Below are positions 46,090 to 54,140 of a DNA stretch of 64,000 nt, piece by piece. The position numbers and the translations under genes are program-made. Each line of letters starts with the position of its first letter. The stretch's first letter is position 1. The stretch comes from Rhizorhapis sp036570425 (lineage in GTDB: Bacteria; Pseudomonadota; Alphaproteobacteria; Sphingomonadales; Sphingomonadaceae). The notes under the pieces are model-generated. The model was not told where the DNA came from. It searched no databases and saw nothing but the letters and a program-made list of their open reading frames with translations. The stretch covers positions 248,001-312,000 of the forward strand of contig DATCYF010000003.1 of NCBI GenBank assembly GCA_036570425.1, written 5' to 3'.

Positions 46090-47031
46090 TCAGGCCGCAA
46101 GCGCAGCGTCGTCGGACGCGTCGTCGAACTGCTCGGGGATGATCTTCCCGCCCAGCTTCAGCAGCAGGCTCGCAGCTTCTTCGGCCTTGGCCGCAGCGGT
46201 CAGGATGGCGCGGTCGTCATCCTTCAGCAGCTTGAGCCAATGCTCGATGTAGCTCGCGTGGCTGTCGAGATGCGTGACCGGCAGCCCCAGCTCGGCGCCC
46301 AGCATGGCGCTGGAGAGTTCGGCGACGAGTTCCTCGGCGGCGTAGGCCGCTGTGCCGAAGCGATTCTTGAGATCGCGTCCCAGGCGGCTGGTATGGCCCG
46401 TCCAGTGCGATAGCTCGTGGGCAAGCGTGGCGTAGTAGTGATCGAACCCATCGAACAGGCTGACCGACGGCATCGTGACACGATCAGCAGTCGGTTCGTA
46501 ATAGGCTTCGCAGCCCTGGTGGCGAAGATTAACGGGGATGGCGGCGAAGAAGGCGTCGAGCTCGGCCTCGCGCCCTGCAGGCTCCACCAGTTCGAGCATT
46601 GCAGCCGGATGAAAGCGCTCGGGCAAACCTTCGACCTGATCGGCATTGAAGACCGGATAGGCCTTCAGCACCCGGCGCGCTTCATCGGTCCTTTCGCCGG
46701 TATCGGGCGCTTCAACCTCCTTGGTGTAGCTCTTGTAGAAGATCGCAATGGTCGACTTCTCGCCTTTGCGGACCTGGGCTCCGAGCGATTTTGCCTGGTT
46801 GTAGGTCATCCAGAAGGGCGAGGCGTAGCCGCACATGTCAGCGACCATCCAGAGCCAGAACACGTTCATACCGCGGTACGGAATCCCGCAGGCCCGCAAG
46901 GGTCGGGAGACCGGGACACCGCGCCACGGCTTGATCCACGGCTTCGTGCCCGCTTCCAGACGGGCGATGATTTCCTGGGTGATACGGGTGGCGGGCGACA
47001 AGCCGCTGCCTTGCCCCTTGCGATAGGCCAT
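46090..47031 (-). CDS. ardC: ArdC-family antirestriction protein
   Basis: A 313-residue protein with an N-terminal ssDNA-binding domain (ITQEIIARLEAGTKPWIKPWRG, then GIPYRGMNVFWLW) and a C-terminal zincin-like metallopeptidase domain with HELSHWTGH near residue 200, a HEXXH zinc motif. ArdC proteins protect incoming plasmid DNA from host restriction. ATG at 47031 has AGGAGA upstream; upstream in-frame codons encode unrelated sequence. It lies between a large ParB-like gene and a small gene, all read toward the putative oriT, the expected place for a leading-region antidefence gene. Confidence 0.92.
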   Translation of the reverse strand: MAYRKGQGSGLSPATRITQEIIARLEAGTKPWIKPWRGVPVSRPLRACGIPYRGMNVFWLWMVADMCGYASPFWMTYNQAKSLGAQVRKGEKSTIAIFYKSYTKEVEAPDTGERTDEARRVLKAYPVFNADQVEGLPERFHPAAMLELVEPAGREAELDAFFAAIPVNLRHQGCEAYYEPTADRVTMPSVSLFDGFDHYYATLAHELSHWTGHTSRLGRDLKNRFGTAAYAAEELVAELSSAMLGAELGLPVTHLDSHASYIEHWLKLLKDDDRAILTAAAKAEEAASLLLKLGGKIIPEQFDDASDDAALAA

Positions 47032-47127
47032 GATCGTTCTCCTGATTGAGGCATCTGGACGTTCGGCGACAGGTTCGCCGCTCAGTGCCACAGGGTCCCG
47101 AGCCCCCTCTGCTCTGCTTCCAAAAAG

Positions 47128-47163
47128 GAAGCGGCCCTCCGGCGTAAGCCGAAGGACCGCTTC
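47128..47163 (-). terminator. rho-independent terminator of the ParB-like gene
   Basis: GAAGCGG-arms (47128-47134 and 47157-47163) with an inner CCTCCGG/CCGAAGG pairing form a long hairpin. On the minus strand it is followed by CCTTTTTGG, a good U run just past the parB-like stop at 47201. Confidence 0.82.
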
Positions 47164-47200
47164 TCGTGGGTCGCGAGTGGCCGTACCTGTCAGGAGGAGG

Positions 47201-49189
47201 TCAGGCGGCCAACTCGCGGGGGGTATGAATTTCGCCGTCGACACCAGACTCAGCGTCAGCCGCGTCAATCTCCGGCCGGCCAGCCTCTGGCGCAGCGGAA
47301 GTGAAGCGCATGACCTCAGGCACCCAGGCCAGAGCCTTCTCGCGCACCTGAACTTCGGTGATGTAGGTACCAGCGAAGACGCGTTCAGCGCTCATCGCCA
47401 GGTCACCCTTCTTGACCGACGCAAAGCGCGAGGAGAGCTCGAGACCGCCGACATCAGTCAGCGCATCGAGGATCACCTGCTTCGACACCCGATCAAAGTA
47501 GTTGGCCGCCGTAGGGCGCCACCACTGCGCCATGTCGATGCCGATCAGGCTGCCGAGATGATCCTGAAATGGCAGCTGGCGCTCACCGGCCATGTTGAGG
47601 CTCGCCTCGAGCGACCGGGCAACGACATAGCCAAGCCAGGCCGCGCGGCTATCATCGGGCAGCGCCCGAAACAGATCGAAGCGGGAGATCGCATCGTCAC
47701 CAGCACGCCAGCTTTCGTCGAGACTGGAGCGGAACTCGGCAAGCCCGCTGCTCGCCGGAGCATCCTTGGCTTCGAAGCCGATGATCGGGCCTGCTGGAAC
47801 AGGCGCGCGCAGGGTAGTCGCAGCCCGCGCCCGCCAGTCGTGGGTATCGGCATCGACGAGCGTGAAGACCATGATGTCGAGCGCCAGGCCGGGGTCAGAT
47901 GCAACGTGCAGCGCCAGAACATCCCGGCGCTGCATGGCGAGCTCGTCAACCAGGCGCTTGGACAAGGTCGTCCGGCGCTTGTCCGAACCTTCCCCGCCAG
48001 CAACGACTTCGATCCCGTCGTCGGCTTCGGCGGGTTCAGCCTGACGCTCGCCGTAGAACACCGGCTGGAGAACCGGCGTGCCATCGCGCGAGAGCACCAG
48101 GATCATTCCTGCCTCGGCCTTGAGTTCGGCCGCGATGACGGGCGGTCGGGCCCGGATTTCCTGGCATTCGCGTTCGATCGCTTCAATGGCCGCTTCGGCC
48201 GCAGCCACAGCCTCCTCGGCACTGTCCTCGTCTTCAAGGATTGCCGCATGCTCGTCATAGGAGGCATCGAGTTCGTCGAGCCTCGCCACTTCCGCTTCGG
48301 TCAATGGCGCCGGTTCGGCGGGAAGCCGGACCAGCCCTTCGACCAGGTCGTAGCTGGCATAGGGATCGAGCGTGGGCTTGACCCAGGCGAGGCCCTGCTC
48401 GGCGGCGAGGGCTTTGGCCTGCTCTTCCATCTTCGCGGCGGCGAGGCTCTCGAGCAGCGCGACGTCGACCCAGGATTCGCTGTCATCGTCATCGAACAAT
48501 TCGCGTTCGATGCGACCGCCGGCGGCCATGTAGGCGTCCCGGCCAATGAGCCTGGCTCGAGGGTCACTGCCTCGCACAGTTCCGGAGAGGACCATGCGCC
48601 GGATGCTGTCGGGATTGGGCGCATAATAGGCCGAGGAAACCTGCTCGAAGACGCGGGCCTGGATCTCCTGGTCCGAAGTCGCACCGAAGGCCTTGGCGAT
48701 GTCGAGGGTGATTTCGCCAGAGGCCAGTGCCTCGAACACGACGGTCGCAAGCGTCGCGAGGCGCAGACGGCCCTCGACGAAGCGGACGGTCAGACCGAAG
48801 CGGCGGGCAACATCTTCGACCGTCGCACCGCCTGCTACGAGCGCGGCAAAGGCCTGGGCTTCGTCGGCAGGGTTCATGGCCAAGCGGTGGAAGTTCTCCG
48901 CAAGGCTGGTCTCGACCGCGGCTTCAGCACTGTCCTCGAGCACGAGGCAGGTGACTTCGTGATCGCGGGCGAGGATCTTTTCGTCAGCGAGCGCAATCAT
49001 CGCGCGGCGGCGACGCTCCCCGGCTTCGACCTCGAACTTGCCCTTGGCGGAAGGCCGGACGATGAGATTCTGCAGCAGTCCGTGGGCTGCGATGCTTGCC
49101 TTAAGTTCAGCATCTGCTGCCGGATCGCTGTGACGACGTACATTGCGGGGCGACTGAACGAGCTTGTTCAGCGGGATCGACTTGATCAT
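47201..49189 (-). CDS. large ParB/RepB/Spo0J-family protein
   Basis: A 662-residue protein. The first 110 residues are a ParB/sulfiredoxin-like domain (SIPLNKLVQSPRNVRRH; EAGERRRRAM; ETSLAENFHRLAMNPADEAQAF). A helix-turn-helix follows at about 125-180 (VEDVARRFGLTVRFVEGRLRL). The remaining 450 residues are mostly helical and acidic with no motif I know, ending in a C-terminal part near PEVMRFTSAA. Canonical ParB is about 300 residues and sits beside ParA; no ParA is here. Such large ParB-like proteins recur in leading regions next to ardC. ATG at 49189 has AGGAG upstream. Confidence 0.85.
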   Translation of the reverse strand: MIKSIPLNKLVQSPRNVRRHSDPAADAELKASIAAHGLLQNLIVRPSAKGKFEVEAGERRRRAMIALADEKILARDHEVTCLVLEDSAEAAVETSLAENFHRLAMNPADEAQAFAALVAGGATVEDVARRFGLTVRFVEGRLRLATLATVVFEALASGEITLDIAKAFGATSDQEIQARVFEQVSSAYYAPNPDSIRRMVLSGTVRGSDPRARLIGRDAYMAAGGRIERELFDDDDSESWVDVALLESLAAAKMEEQAKALAAEQGLAWVKPTLDPYASYDLVEGLVRLPAEPAPLTEAEVARLDELDASYDEHAAILEDEDSAEEAVAAAEAAIEAIERECQEIRARPPVIAAELKAEAGMILVLSRDGTPVLQPVFYGERQAEPAEADDGIEVVAGGEGSDKRRTTLSKRLVDELAMQRRDVLALHVASDPGLALDIMVFTLVDADTHDWRARAATTLRAPVPAGPIIGFEAKDAPASSGLAEFRSSLDESWRAGDDAISRFDLFRALPDDSRAAWLGYVVARSLEASLNMAGERQLPFQDHLGSLIGIDMAQWWRPTAANYFDRVSKQVILDALTDVGGLELSSRFASVKKGDLAMSAERVFAGTYITEVQVREKALAWVPEVMRFTSAAPEAGRPEIDAADAESGVDGEIHTPRELAA

Positions 49190-49583
49190 GGGACACACTC
49201 CTGATTGTGAGCCCGGCGCATCGACCATCGACGCCCAAATGGCTCAATCAGGGCAAAGCCAACTCCCCTCTAATGCGTTTGCAGCGGATCTCCTGATAAG
49301 CGAAGGCAATGACGAATGACTATGCTTGGGCCATCCTGCATGGCGCCAACGAATGTTAGGGCGATCACCTTACCAAGCCCCGGGTTGACTTAAGAACAAA
49401 TTGGGAACATTGTTGGACGGCGCTTGAGGTCGCTTCGTCTGACACGGCGGCACCTTGAACGGTGCGCGGACGTTTTACTTGCCTTGGCACGCCCTCGGCT
49501 TCACATCTGTGAGGCCGAGGCTGGCACCGAGGGGAAGGATAGGCCCGGATGGGACAGATATATTCAACAATGGCAGGGGTCGC
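49190..49583. other. divergent control region between parB-like gene and dprA operon
   Basis: No gene is seen in these 394 bases. They must contain promoters for both directions. On the plus strand TTGACT at 49385-49390 with CATTGT 17 bases later could be a -35/-10 pair, with the LexA-type box lying between and over them. The left half is unstructured. Confidence 0.55.
49394..49408. promoter_or_regulatory. LexA/SOS-type box, GAAC-N7-GAAC, upstream of the dprA-PRT operon
   Basis: GAAC (49394-49397), seven bases, GAAC (49405-49408) is the reverse strand of the alphaproteobacterial GTTC-N7-GTTC LexA operator. It falls inside a possible promoter (TTGACT...CATTGT) 176 bases upstream of the first dprA-like gene, so LexA binding would block transcription until DNA damage. 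Confidence 0.6.
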
Positions 49584-50477
49584 ATGAGCATGCGGCTCGC
49601 GCTTAGCGATTCCGGCCCAGCGCTGGCCCCGATCTCACCTCGCCGTGAACTCGGCGCCTATGAGGCCCTGTGGCTCGAAAAGGGCGCGACCTTCAAAACC
49701 CTTGCCGATCGCTTCGCGCTCGACGCCGAGGCCCTTCCTTCGGATTTCGTGGCGCAGCAGCTGGCCGAGCAGTGCGCCGCCGAGGTGATGGCGAAGCTGA
49801 AAAAGGCGGGCGTTCATCAGTTCGGCGTCCGGATCCACCACGCCGGTGACTATCCGGCCAAGTTGCGCGATGCGCGCCATCCGGTCGAGCTGCTTTATTA
49901 TCGAGGCGCCTGGGAAATCACCGAAACCCGGTGCGTGGCCGTCGTTGGCAGCCGCGAGGCGTCGCCCGACGGCATCCGCCGCGCTGAGCGCCTCGCTCGC
50001 GAACTAGTCGACCGCAGCTTCACCGTCGTCTCCGGCCTCGCCAGGGGCATCGATTCGGCCGCCCACCGTGCCGCGATCGCGCGCGGCGGGCATACCATTT
50101 CCGTGGTCGGTACGCCGCTTGGGTCCTGCTACCCCAAGGAGAATGCTGAGCTGCAGGAGGAGATCGCCCGCGATCATCTCCTGATCTCGCAGGTGCCCGT
50201 CCTTCGCTACGCCAAGCAGTCGCCCCAACATAACCGGCTCTTCTTCCCGGAGCGCAATGTCACGATGAGCGCCCTCACCGAAGGCACGATCATCGTCGAG
50301 GCGGGCGACACGTCGGGCACGTTGACCCAGGCCCGCGCAGCGCTCCATCAGGGCCGCAAGCTCTTCATTCTCGAAAACTGCTTCCAGCGCACCGACATCA
50401 CTTGGCCGGCACGCTTCGAGGCGGAAGGTGCAGTGCGCGTAAAGACGCCCGACGACATCTGGAGCGCCCTTGGTTGA
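49584..50477 (+). CDS. DprA/Smf-like protein (first of operon)
   Basis: A 297-residue protein with a DprA-type Rossmann (SLOG) domain at about 85-280: VAVVGSREASPDGIRRA, VVSGLARGIDSAAH, SVVGTPLGSCYPKENAEL, NRLFFPERNVTMSALTEGTIIVEAGDTSGTL. These are close to the DprA consensus, including the GLARGID and FPxRN signatures. The first 80 residues are helical and differ from the SAM domain of DprA. DprA binds ssDNA and loads RecA in transformation. Here it opens an operon with phosphoribosyltransferases, which points to a nucleotide-linked conflict role instead. ATG at 49584, with AGGGG upstream, is preferred. Confidence 0.82.
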   Translation: MSMRLALSDSGPALAPISPRRELGAYEALWLEKGATFKTLADRFALDAEALPSDFVAQQLAEQCAAEVMAKLKKAGVHQFGVRIHHAGDYPAKLRDARHPVELLYYRGAWEITETRCVAVVGSREASPDGIRRAERLARELVDRSFTVVSGLARGIDSAAHRAAIARGGHTISVVGTPLGSCYPKENAELQEEIARDHLLISQVPVLRYAKQSPQHNRLFFPERNVTMSALTEGTIIVEAGDTSGTLTQARAALHQGRKLFILENCFQRTDITWPARFEAEGAVRVKTPDDIWSALG

Positions 50478-51123
50478 AGGTGTCCGGCTCTCGCAGATCG
50501 ACGAAACGAGCCGCGGTGATCATTATCACCTGACGGCCGACGATTGCTGCTACTATCTCTACGAATACACCTCGCACCGCGACTATTCCTTCAGCGCCAC
50601 GAACAACCTGATCAGCAATCTCAAGAAGAAGCCCAGCCAGACTGATCAGCCCCATTATTGGTACAAGGGTCAGGCGATCGGCACCTGCGGCCGCGCGCTT
50701 GGCGCCGCCCTCAATCCGGATTGGCTCGCCAATGCGACCCTCGTACCCGTGCCCGGCTCCAAGGCGGCCGATCACCCCGAATATGATGACCGCATGGAGC
50801 GCATCTGTCGGCTCATGCGCCAGCCTCCACCCGACGTGCGCGCGCTCGTCCGCCAGGTGGCCTCAACCACCGCGTCGCACGAGGCCGGGCAAGGCGTCCG
50901 CGTCACGGTCGAGCAACTGCTCGAGCTATACTCGGTCAACGAAGCCATCGCCTCCCCGGCACCGCAGGCGATCGGTATCGTCGACGATGTCCTGACCGCG
51001 GGCACGCATTACCGGGCCATGCACAGCGTGCTGGCGGCTCGCTTCCCCAATGTCCCGATCATCGGTCTCTTTGTCGCGCGGCGGGTCTTTCCTGACGACC
51101 CGCTCTCCTTTGAGGGGCTATGA
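50470..51123 (+). CDS. phosphoribosyltransferase-fold protein (ComF-like)
   Basis: A 217-residue protein ending in a type I phosphoribosyltransferase motif, IGIVDDVLTAGTHYRAM, at about 173-189; the two aspartates bind PRPP. LVPVPGSKAAD near 90 resembles the ComF-like motif. The N-terminal part (DDCCYYLYEYTSHRDYSF) is unlike standard enzymes. The start is TTG inside the stop of the first dprA gene, so translation is likely coupled. Substrate is unknown. The neighbours suggest it makes or removes a nucleotide-like ligand sensed by the DprA-like proteins, which is inference. Confidence 0.72.
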   Translation: MVEGVRLSQIDETSRGDHYHLTADDCCYYLYEYTSHRDYSFSATNNLISNLKKKPSQTDQPHYWYKGQAIGTCGRALGAALNPDWLANATLVPVPGSKAADHPEYDDRMERICRLMRQPPPDVRALVRQVASTTASHEAGQGVRVTVEQLLELYSVNEAIASPAPQAIGIVDDVLTAGTHYRAMHSVLAARFPNVPIIGLFVARRVFPDDPLSFEGL

Positions 51124-52163
51124 CCATGGATCGGCCCAGCCACGACAAACCTCAGGATCGGGTCAGCGACGTCCATCGGCCTGTGGCGCTCACGCCGCTG
51201 AGCGCGGGCACGATCGACGAGAAGCGCGCCTTTCTCGCCCTCTCGACCGTCCGCGGCATCGGCCAGAAAACCCTGTTCGCCATGGCCGACGATCGCAGGT
51301 CGTTCAGCGAGGCGCTCGAATATGGTCCCGACGCGACCAACCCGGCAGGCAGCGATGGCAAGCCCATATCCGAACGGCAGTGGTCGCGGGTTCGCGGGCA
51401 TGCCCTCACACAGGGCGACCGCCTTGCCGAGCACCTTGAAACGCTCGGCATCGGCCTGCTGTTTCGTGGTTCTCCCGGCTTTCCGTCCGCTTTGCTCGAC
51501 CTCGAACGCCCGCCGCACTGGCTGTTCGTGCAAGGCAGCGTCGAACGTCTCGCCGAACCGTCCATCGCGATCGTCGGCACTCGCAAGCCGAGCGGCGATG
51601 GCTTCTTTCTTTCGCGCTATGTCGGCGCCTGCCTCGGCGAATGGGGAGCGCCCACCGTCAGCGGTCTCGCCGCCGGCATCGACCAGCTGGCGCATGAACA
51701 TTCGCTTCGCGCCGGCGTCCCAACCATTGCGGTACTCGGCACCGGCATGCTCGAAGACTATCCCAAGGGAGCCGGACGGCTGCGCGACCATATTCTGGGG
51801 ACCGGCGGCACGATCGTCAGCGAGTATCTGCCGATGGCGTCCTACAGCGCCGAAAATTTCGTTCAGCGCAACCGCCTTCAGGCCGCACTCGGCCGCATCC
51901 TGATCCCCGCCGAATGGAACCGTCGCAGCGGCACCGCCCATACTGTCCGCTTCGCCACCAGCCTTGGTCGGCCGATTGCGTGCTTGCGCCTGCCCGAGTG
52001 GTGCGAGGACCGCGTAGTACTTGAGCGCGGCATGGGTCTGCCCACAGGCGAAATCTTCACCGTCCCGCACGACCAAGCTCGGTTCGATGCCTTCGTTCGC
52101 ACGGCGATCGGCAAATCTTCACCCGCCCAACTGGGCCAACTCTCGCTATTCGGGGACAGCTAG
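51120..52163 (+). CDS. DprA/Smf-like protein (second of operon, divergent)
   Basis: A 347-residue DprA-like protein. An N-terminal helix-hairpin-helix segment (LSTVRGIGQKTLFAM, about 42-56) precedes the SLOG domain at about 105-300: IAIVGTRKPSGDG, VSGLAAGIDQLAH, IAVLGTGMLEDYPKGAGRL. The usual FPxRN motif is replaced by NFVQRNRLQAALG and the SG-T motif by RSGTAHTVRF, so ligand binding may differ from the first protein. The C-terminal ~45 residues end SPAQLGQLSLFGDS. It overlaps the phosphoribosyltransferase gene by 4 bases. Confidence 0.8.
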   Translation: MTMDRPSHDKPQDRVSDVHRPVALTPLSAGTIDEKRAFLALSTVRGIGQKTLFAMADDRRSFSEALEYGPDATNPAGSDGKPISERQWSRVRGHALTQGDRLAEHLETLGIGLLFRGSPGFPSALLDLERPPHWLFVQGSVERLAEPSIAIVGTRKPSGDGFFLSRYVGACLGEWGAPTVSGLAAGIDQLAHEHSLRAGVPTIAVLGTGMLEDYPKGAGRLRDHILGTGGTIVSEYLPMASYSAENFVQRNRLQAALGRILIPAEWNRRSGTAHTVRFATSLGRPIACLRLPEWCEDRVVLERGMGLPTGEIFTVPHDQARFDAFVRTAIGKSSPAQLGQLSLFGDS

Positions 52164-52165
52164 CC

Positions 52166-53413
52166 GTGCTCAAGGGGGCGATCTTTTCGCTGCACGATGT
52201 GCTCGTGACGAAGGGCACGATCAACGCGCCGCTTTTTGAGGAAACGCTGCGGCTGCTGCGCTATCTCAAGGCGCGCGGCGTTGAACCGGTGTTCATCGGC
52301 AACCATGACTGGACGGTCACCAGTCCGGACACGTCGAAGCCTTTCCGAACTTTGCTCGAAGAAAGGCTCGGCCCCGTCAGCTACTTTATCGGCGGGCAGA
52401 ACGGGATGCCGTACAAGCCGCGCGCCGATTCCACCGCGCATATCCTGTCTGAGAAGGGCTGGCAGCGGCGCGAGGTGCTCTATGTTGGCAACACCACCGA
52501 CGATATGAAGACTGCCGCCAATGGCGGCCTGCTCTTCGTGAACGTCATTTGGCACAGCGCCGCGAGCCCCTACGGCTTTCAGTTCGACTCCCCCCTTGAT
52601 GTCGCGCGCTTCGTCGATTGCCTCTGCCTCGGCCTCGACAGCTGGTTCTGGACCCTCGATCAATCGGATTTGCGGGTGTATGCGCTCGCGCCTTTTACGA
52701 CCCTGTCGCCCAAATATGCGCAGGCGCACGCCTATTCCGAAAACGCCAAAGCAACCTCCAAAGATGGCGCGGGGGACGCCAATTTTTGGGGCCGCCTGCT
52801 CGCCGCACGGATCTACTTCTCAGGGCTAGTCGATGAGATCGACTATATAACCGCCTATCCGGGTCACTCGCCGACCTCCAACGAAACCGTGATCAGCGAG
52901 GCGCTTAACATCCTCGGCCAGTCGCTGCGCAAAAGCTATCTGCCCGATCTGATCCTGCGCCATACCAAGGCGGTCAAATCGCAGACGGCACGCGCGTCGG
53001 GCGGCAGCGTGGGTCTCGACAATCAGCTCAACACGATCCGGCTCAATCCGGCACCGGTTCGCGGTGTCGGCGGCAAGCCGTACAAGTCACCGCCCGCGCG
53101 CGGCGGCAAGCGTATCCTTGTAGTCGATGACATCTGCACCGAGGGCAACAGCTTCGAAGCCGCGCGGGCTTATCTGAGGGCCGCTGGCGCCCAGGCTGTC
53201 TGCGTCAGCTGGCTAAAGACCATCAATACCGACTATCGTGCGGTTTCACCCGCCCTCGGGTACTTCAATCCCTACATCGCCCAGACCTTTCCCGCCTCGA
53301 TCGCGACCGTGAACCAGTGGTATTCGAGCGCCATCAGCTCGCACGCCGCGCCGACGGATCTGGCCGACGTCTACAATCGCTATTTCAGCTGGGCTTGGCC
53401 TGCCGGTATCTGA
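52166..53413 (+). CDS. degenerate HAD domain fused to a phosphoribosyltransferase
   Basis: A 415-residue fusion. Residues 1-150 follow a HAD fold, but motif I reads GAIFSLHDVLV where an active enzyme has DxD, so both catalytic aspartates are replaced (Ser, His). The motif III lysine (PYKPRADS) and a modified motif IV (YVGNTTDD) remain. Residues 175-400 are a phosphoribosyltransferase with the PRPP motif ILVVDDICTEGNSFE near 313-327. The HAD part may bind a ligand without hydrolysis. Start is the GTG 2 bases after the upstream stop. It is the last gene of the four-gene operon. Confidence 0.75.
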   Translation: MLKGAIFSLHDVLVTKGTINAPLFEETLRLLRYLKARGVEPVFIGNHDWTVTSPDTSKPFRTLLEERLGPVSYFIGGQNGMPYKPRADSTAHILSEKGWQRREVLYVGNTTDDMKTAANGGLLFVNVIWHSAASPYGFQFDSPLDVARFVDCLCLGLDSWFWTLDQSDLRVYALAPFTTLSPKYAQAHAYSENAKATSKDGAGDANFWGRLLAARIYFSGLVDEIDYITAYPGHSPTSNETVISEALNILGQSLRKSYLPDLILRHTKAVKSQTARASGGSVGLDNQLNTIRLNPAPVRGVGGKPYKSPPARGGKRILVVDDICTEGNSFEAARAYLRAAGAQAVCVSWLKTINTDYRAVSPALGYFNPYIAQTFPASIATVNQWYSSAISSHAAPTDLADVYNRYFSWAWPAGI

Positions 53414-53562
53414 CGCTGGGGCCGTTGCCTTGGCGAAAGTGCCGAACAGCAGACAGCCAATTGTCCTTATTGTCATGGCGCGACCATTCCCCGCTCTTTG
53501 ACGCGCTAGTCCCCGGCAAGGTCAGTGGACGCGCTGGACACCGAACATTATCGTGTGCCGCC

Positions 53563-54075
53563 ATGTTTCGCCTCAATTGCACCAAGAAGCTGCTTGATCG
53601 GATCAAACCGGAAATCGTTGAGCCGGGGCCAAGCGACACCGCACTGGGCAGCTGGTATGCCACGGCCTTACTCTGGAAGCCGCAAGTGGCTTTGCTGGTT
53701 TCCGAACCGACGCTGCTTCCTGTGCTTATGCCGCTGGCCCCAGCGGCCACGCTCGCTCGAAGATTCCCTGCACAATTGGCGCTGGTTCTGAAGGAGCATA
53801 ACGTCCCAAGCGATTTCATCGCCCAGGAAGTTTGGCGGATGGACAAGGTTCAGTACGCAAAGACTGCGAACCGGAGCGTCGTGGGCATTCTCAATGAGTT
53901 CGTAAAGCAGGCCGAATTCTGGCTGGCCGCCTATGCCTATGAAAAGGGTGATGACGACGACCTTCTGGCGATTTCCGCCAAGCTAGCGGAGACACCGTGT
54001 AGCCCGCTGTACAAGGGCCCGGTGTCGCCGGACAAAGCCCTTCATGAACTCGTGAAGGCTGGTTCGCAGGCATGA
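53563..54075 (+). CDS. DUF6933-like protein
   Basis: A 170-residue protein, MFRLNCTKKLLDRIKPEIV, then ALGSWYATALLWKPQVALLVSEPTLLPVLM and a helical C-terminus with FVKQAEFWLAAY. I recall this pattern as DUF6933, a small family of unknown role found in varied bacteria. ATG at 53563 is chosen because the conserved start LTKKLLDKLK-like segment begins there; longer in-frame starts run into non-conserved arginine-rich sequence. The 149-base gap after the operon suggests separate transcription. Function is unknown. Confidence 0.72.
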   Translation: MFRLNCTKKLLDRIKPEIVEPGPSDTALGSWYATALLWKPQVALLVSEPTLLPVLMPLAPAATLARRFPAQLALVLKEHNVPSDFIAQEVWRMDKVQYAKTANRSVVGILNEFVKQAEFWLAAYAYEKGDDDDLLAISAKLAETPCSPLYKGPVSPDKALHELVKAGSQA

Positions 54076-54140
54076 GCCTGCTGGCCGTCAACTGCGCTCG
54101 GAGACCCTACAGCACTCGGCCGGAAACCCAGTCTATGCGG

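Noticed and set aside
47082..47100. GTTC-N8-GTTC near 47.06-47.1 kb looked like another LexA-type box.
   Set aside because: The spacer is eight bases rather than seven and it sits beyond the ardC start, so it does not fit the operator pattern.
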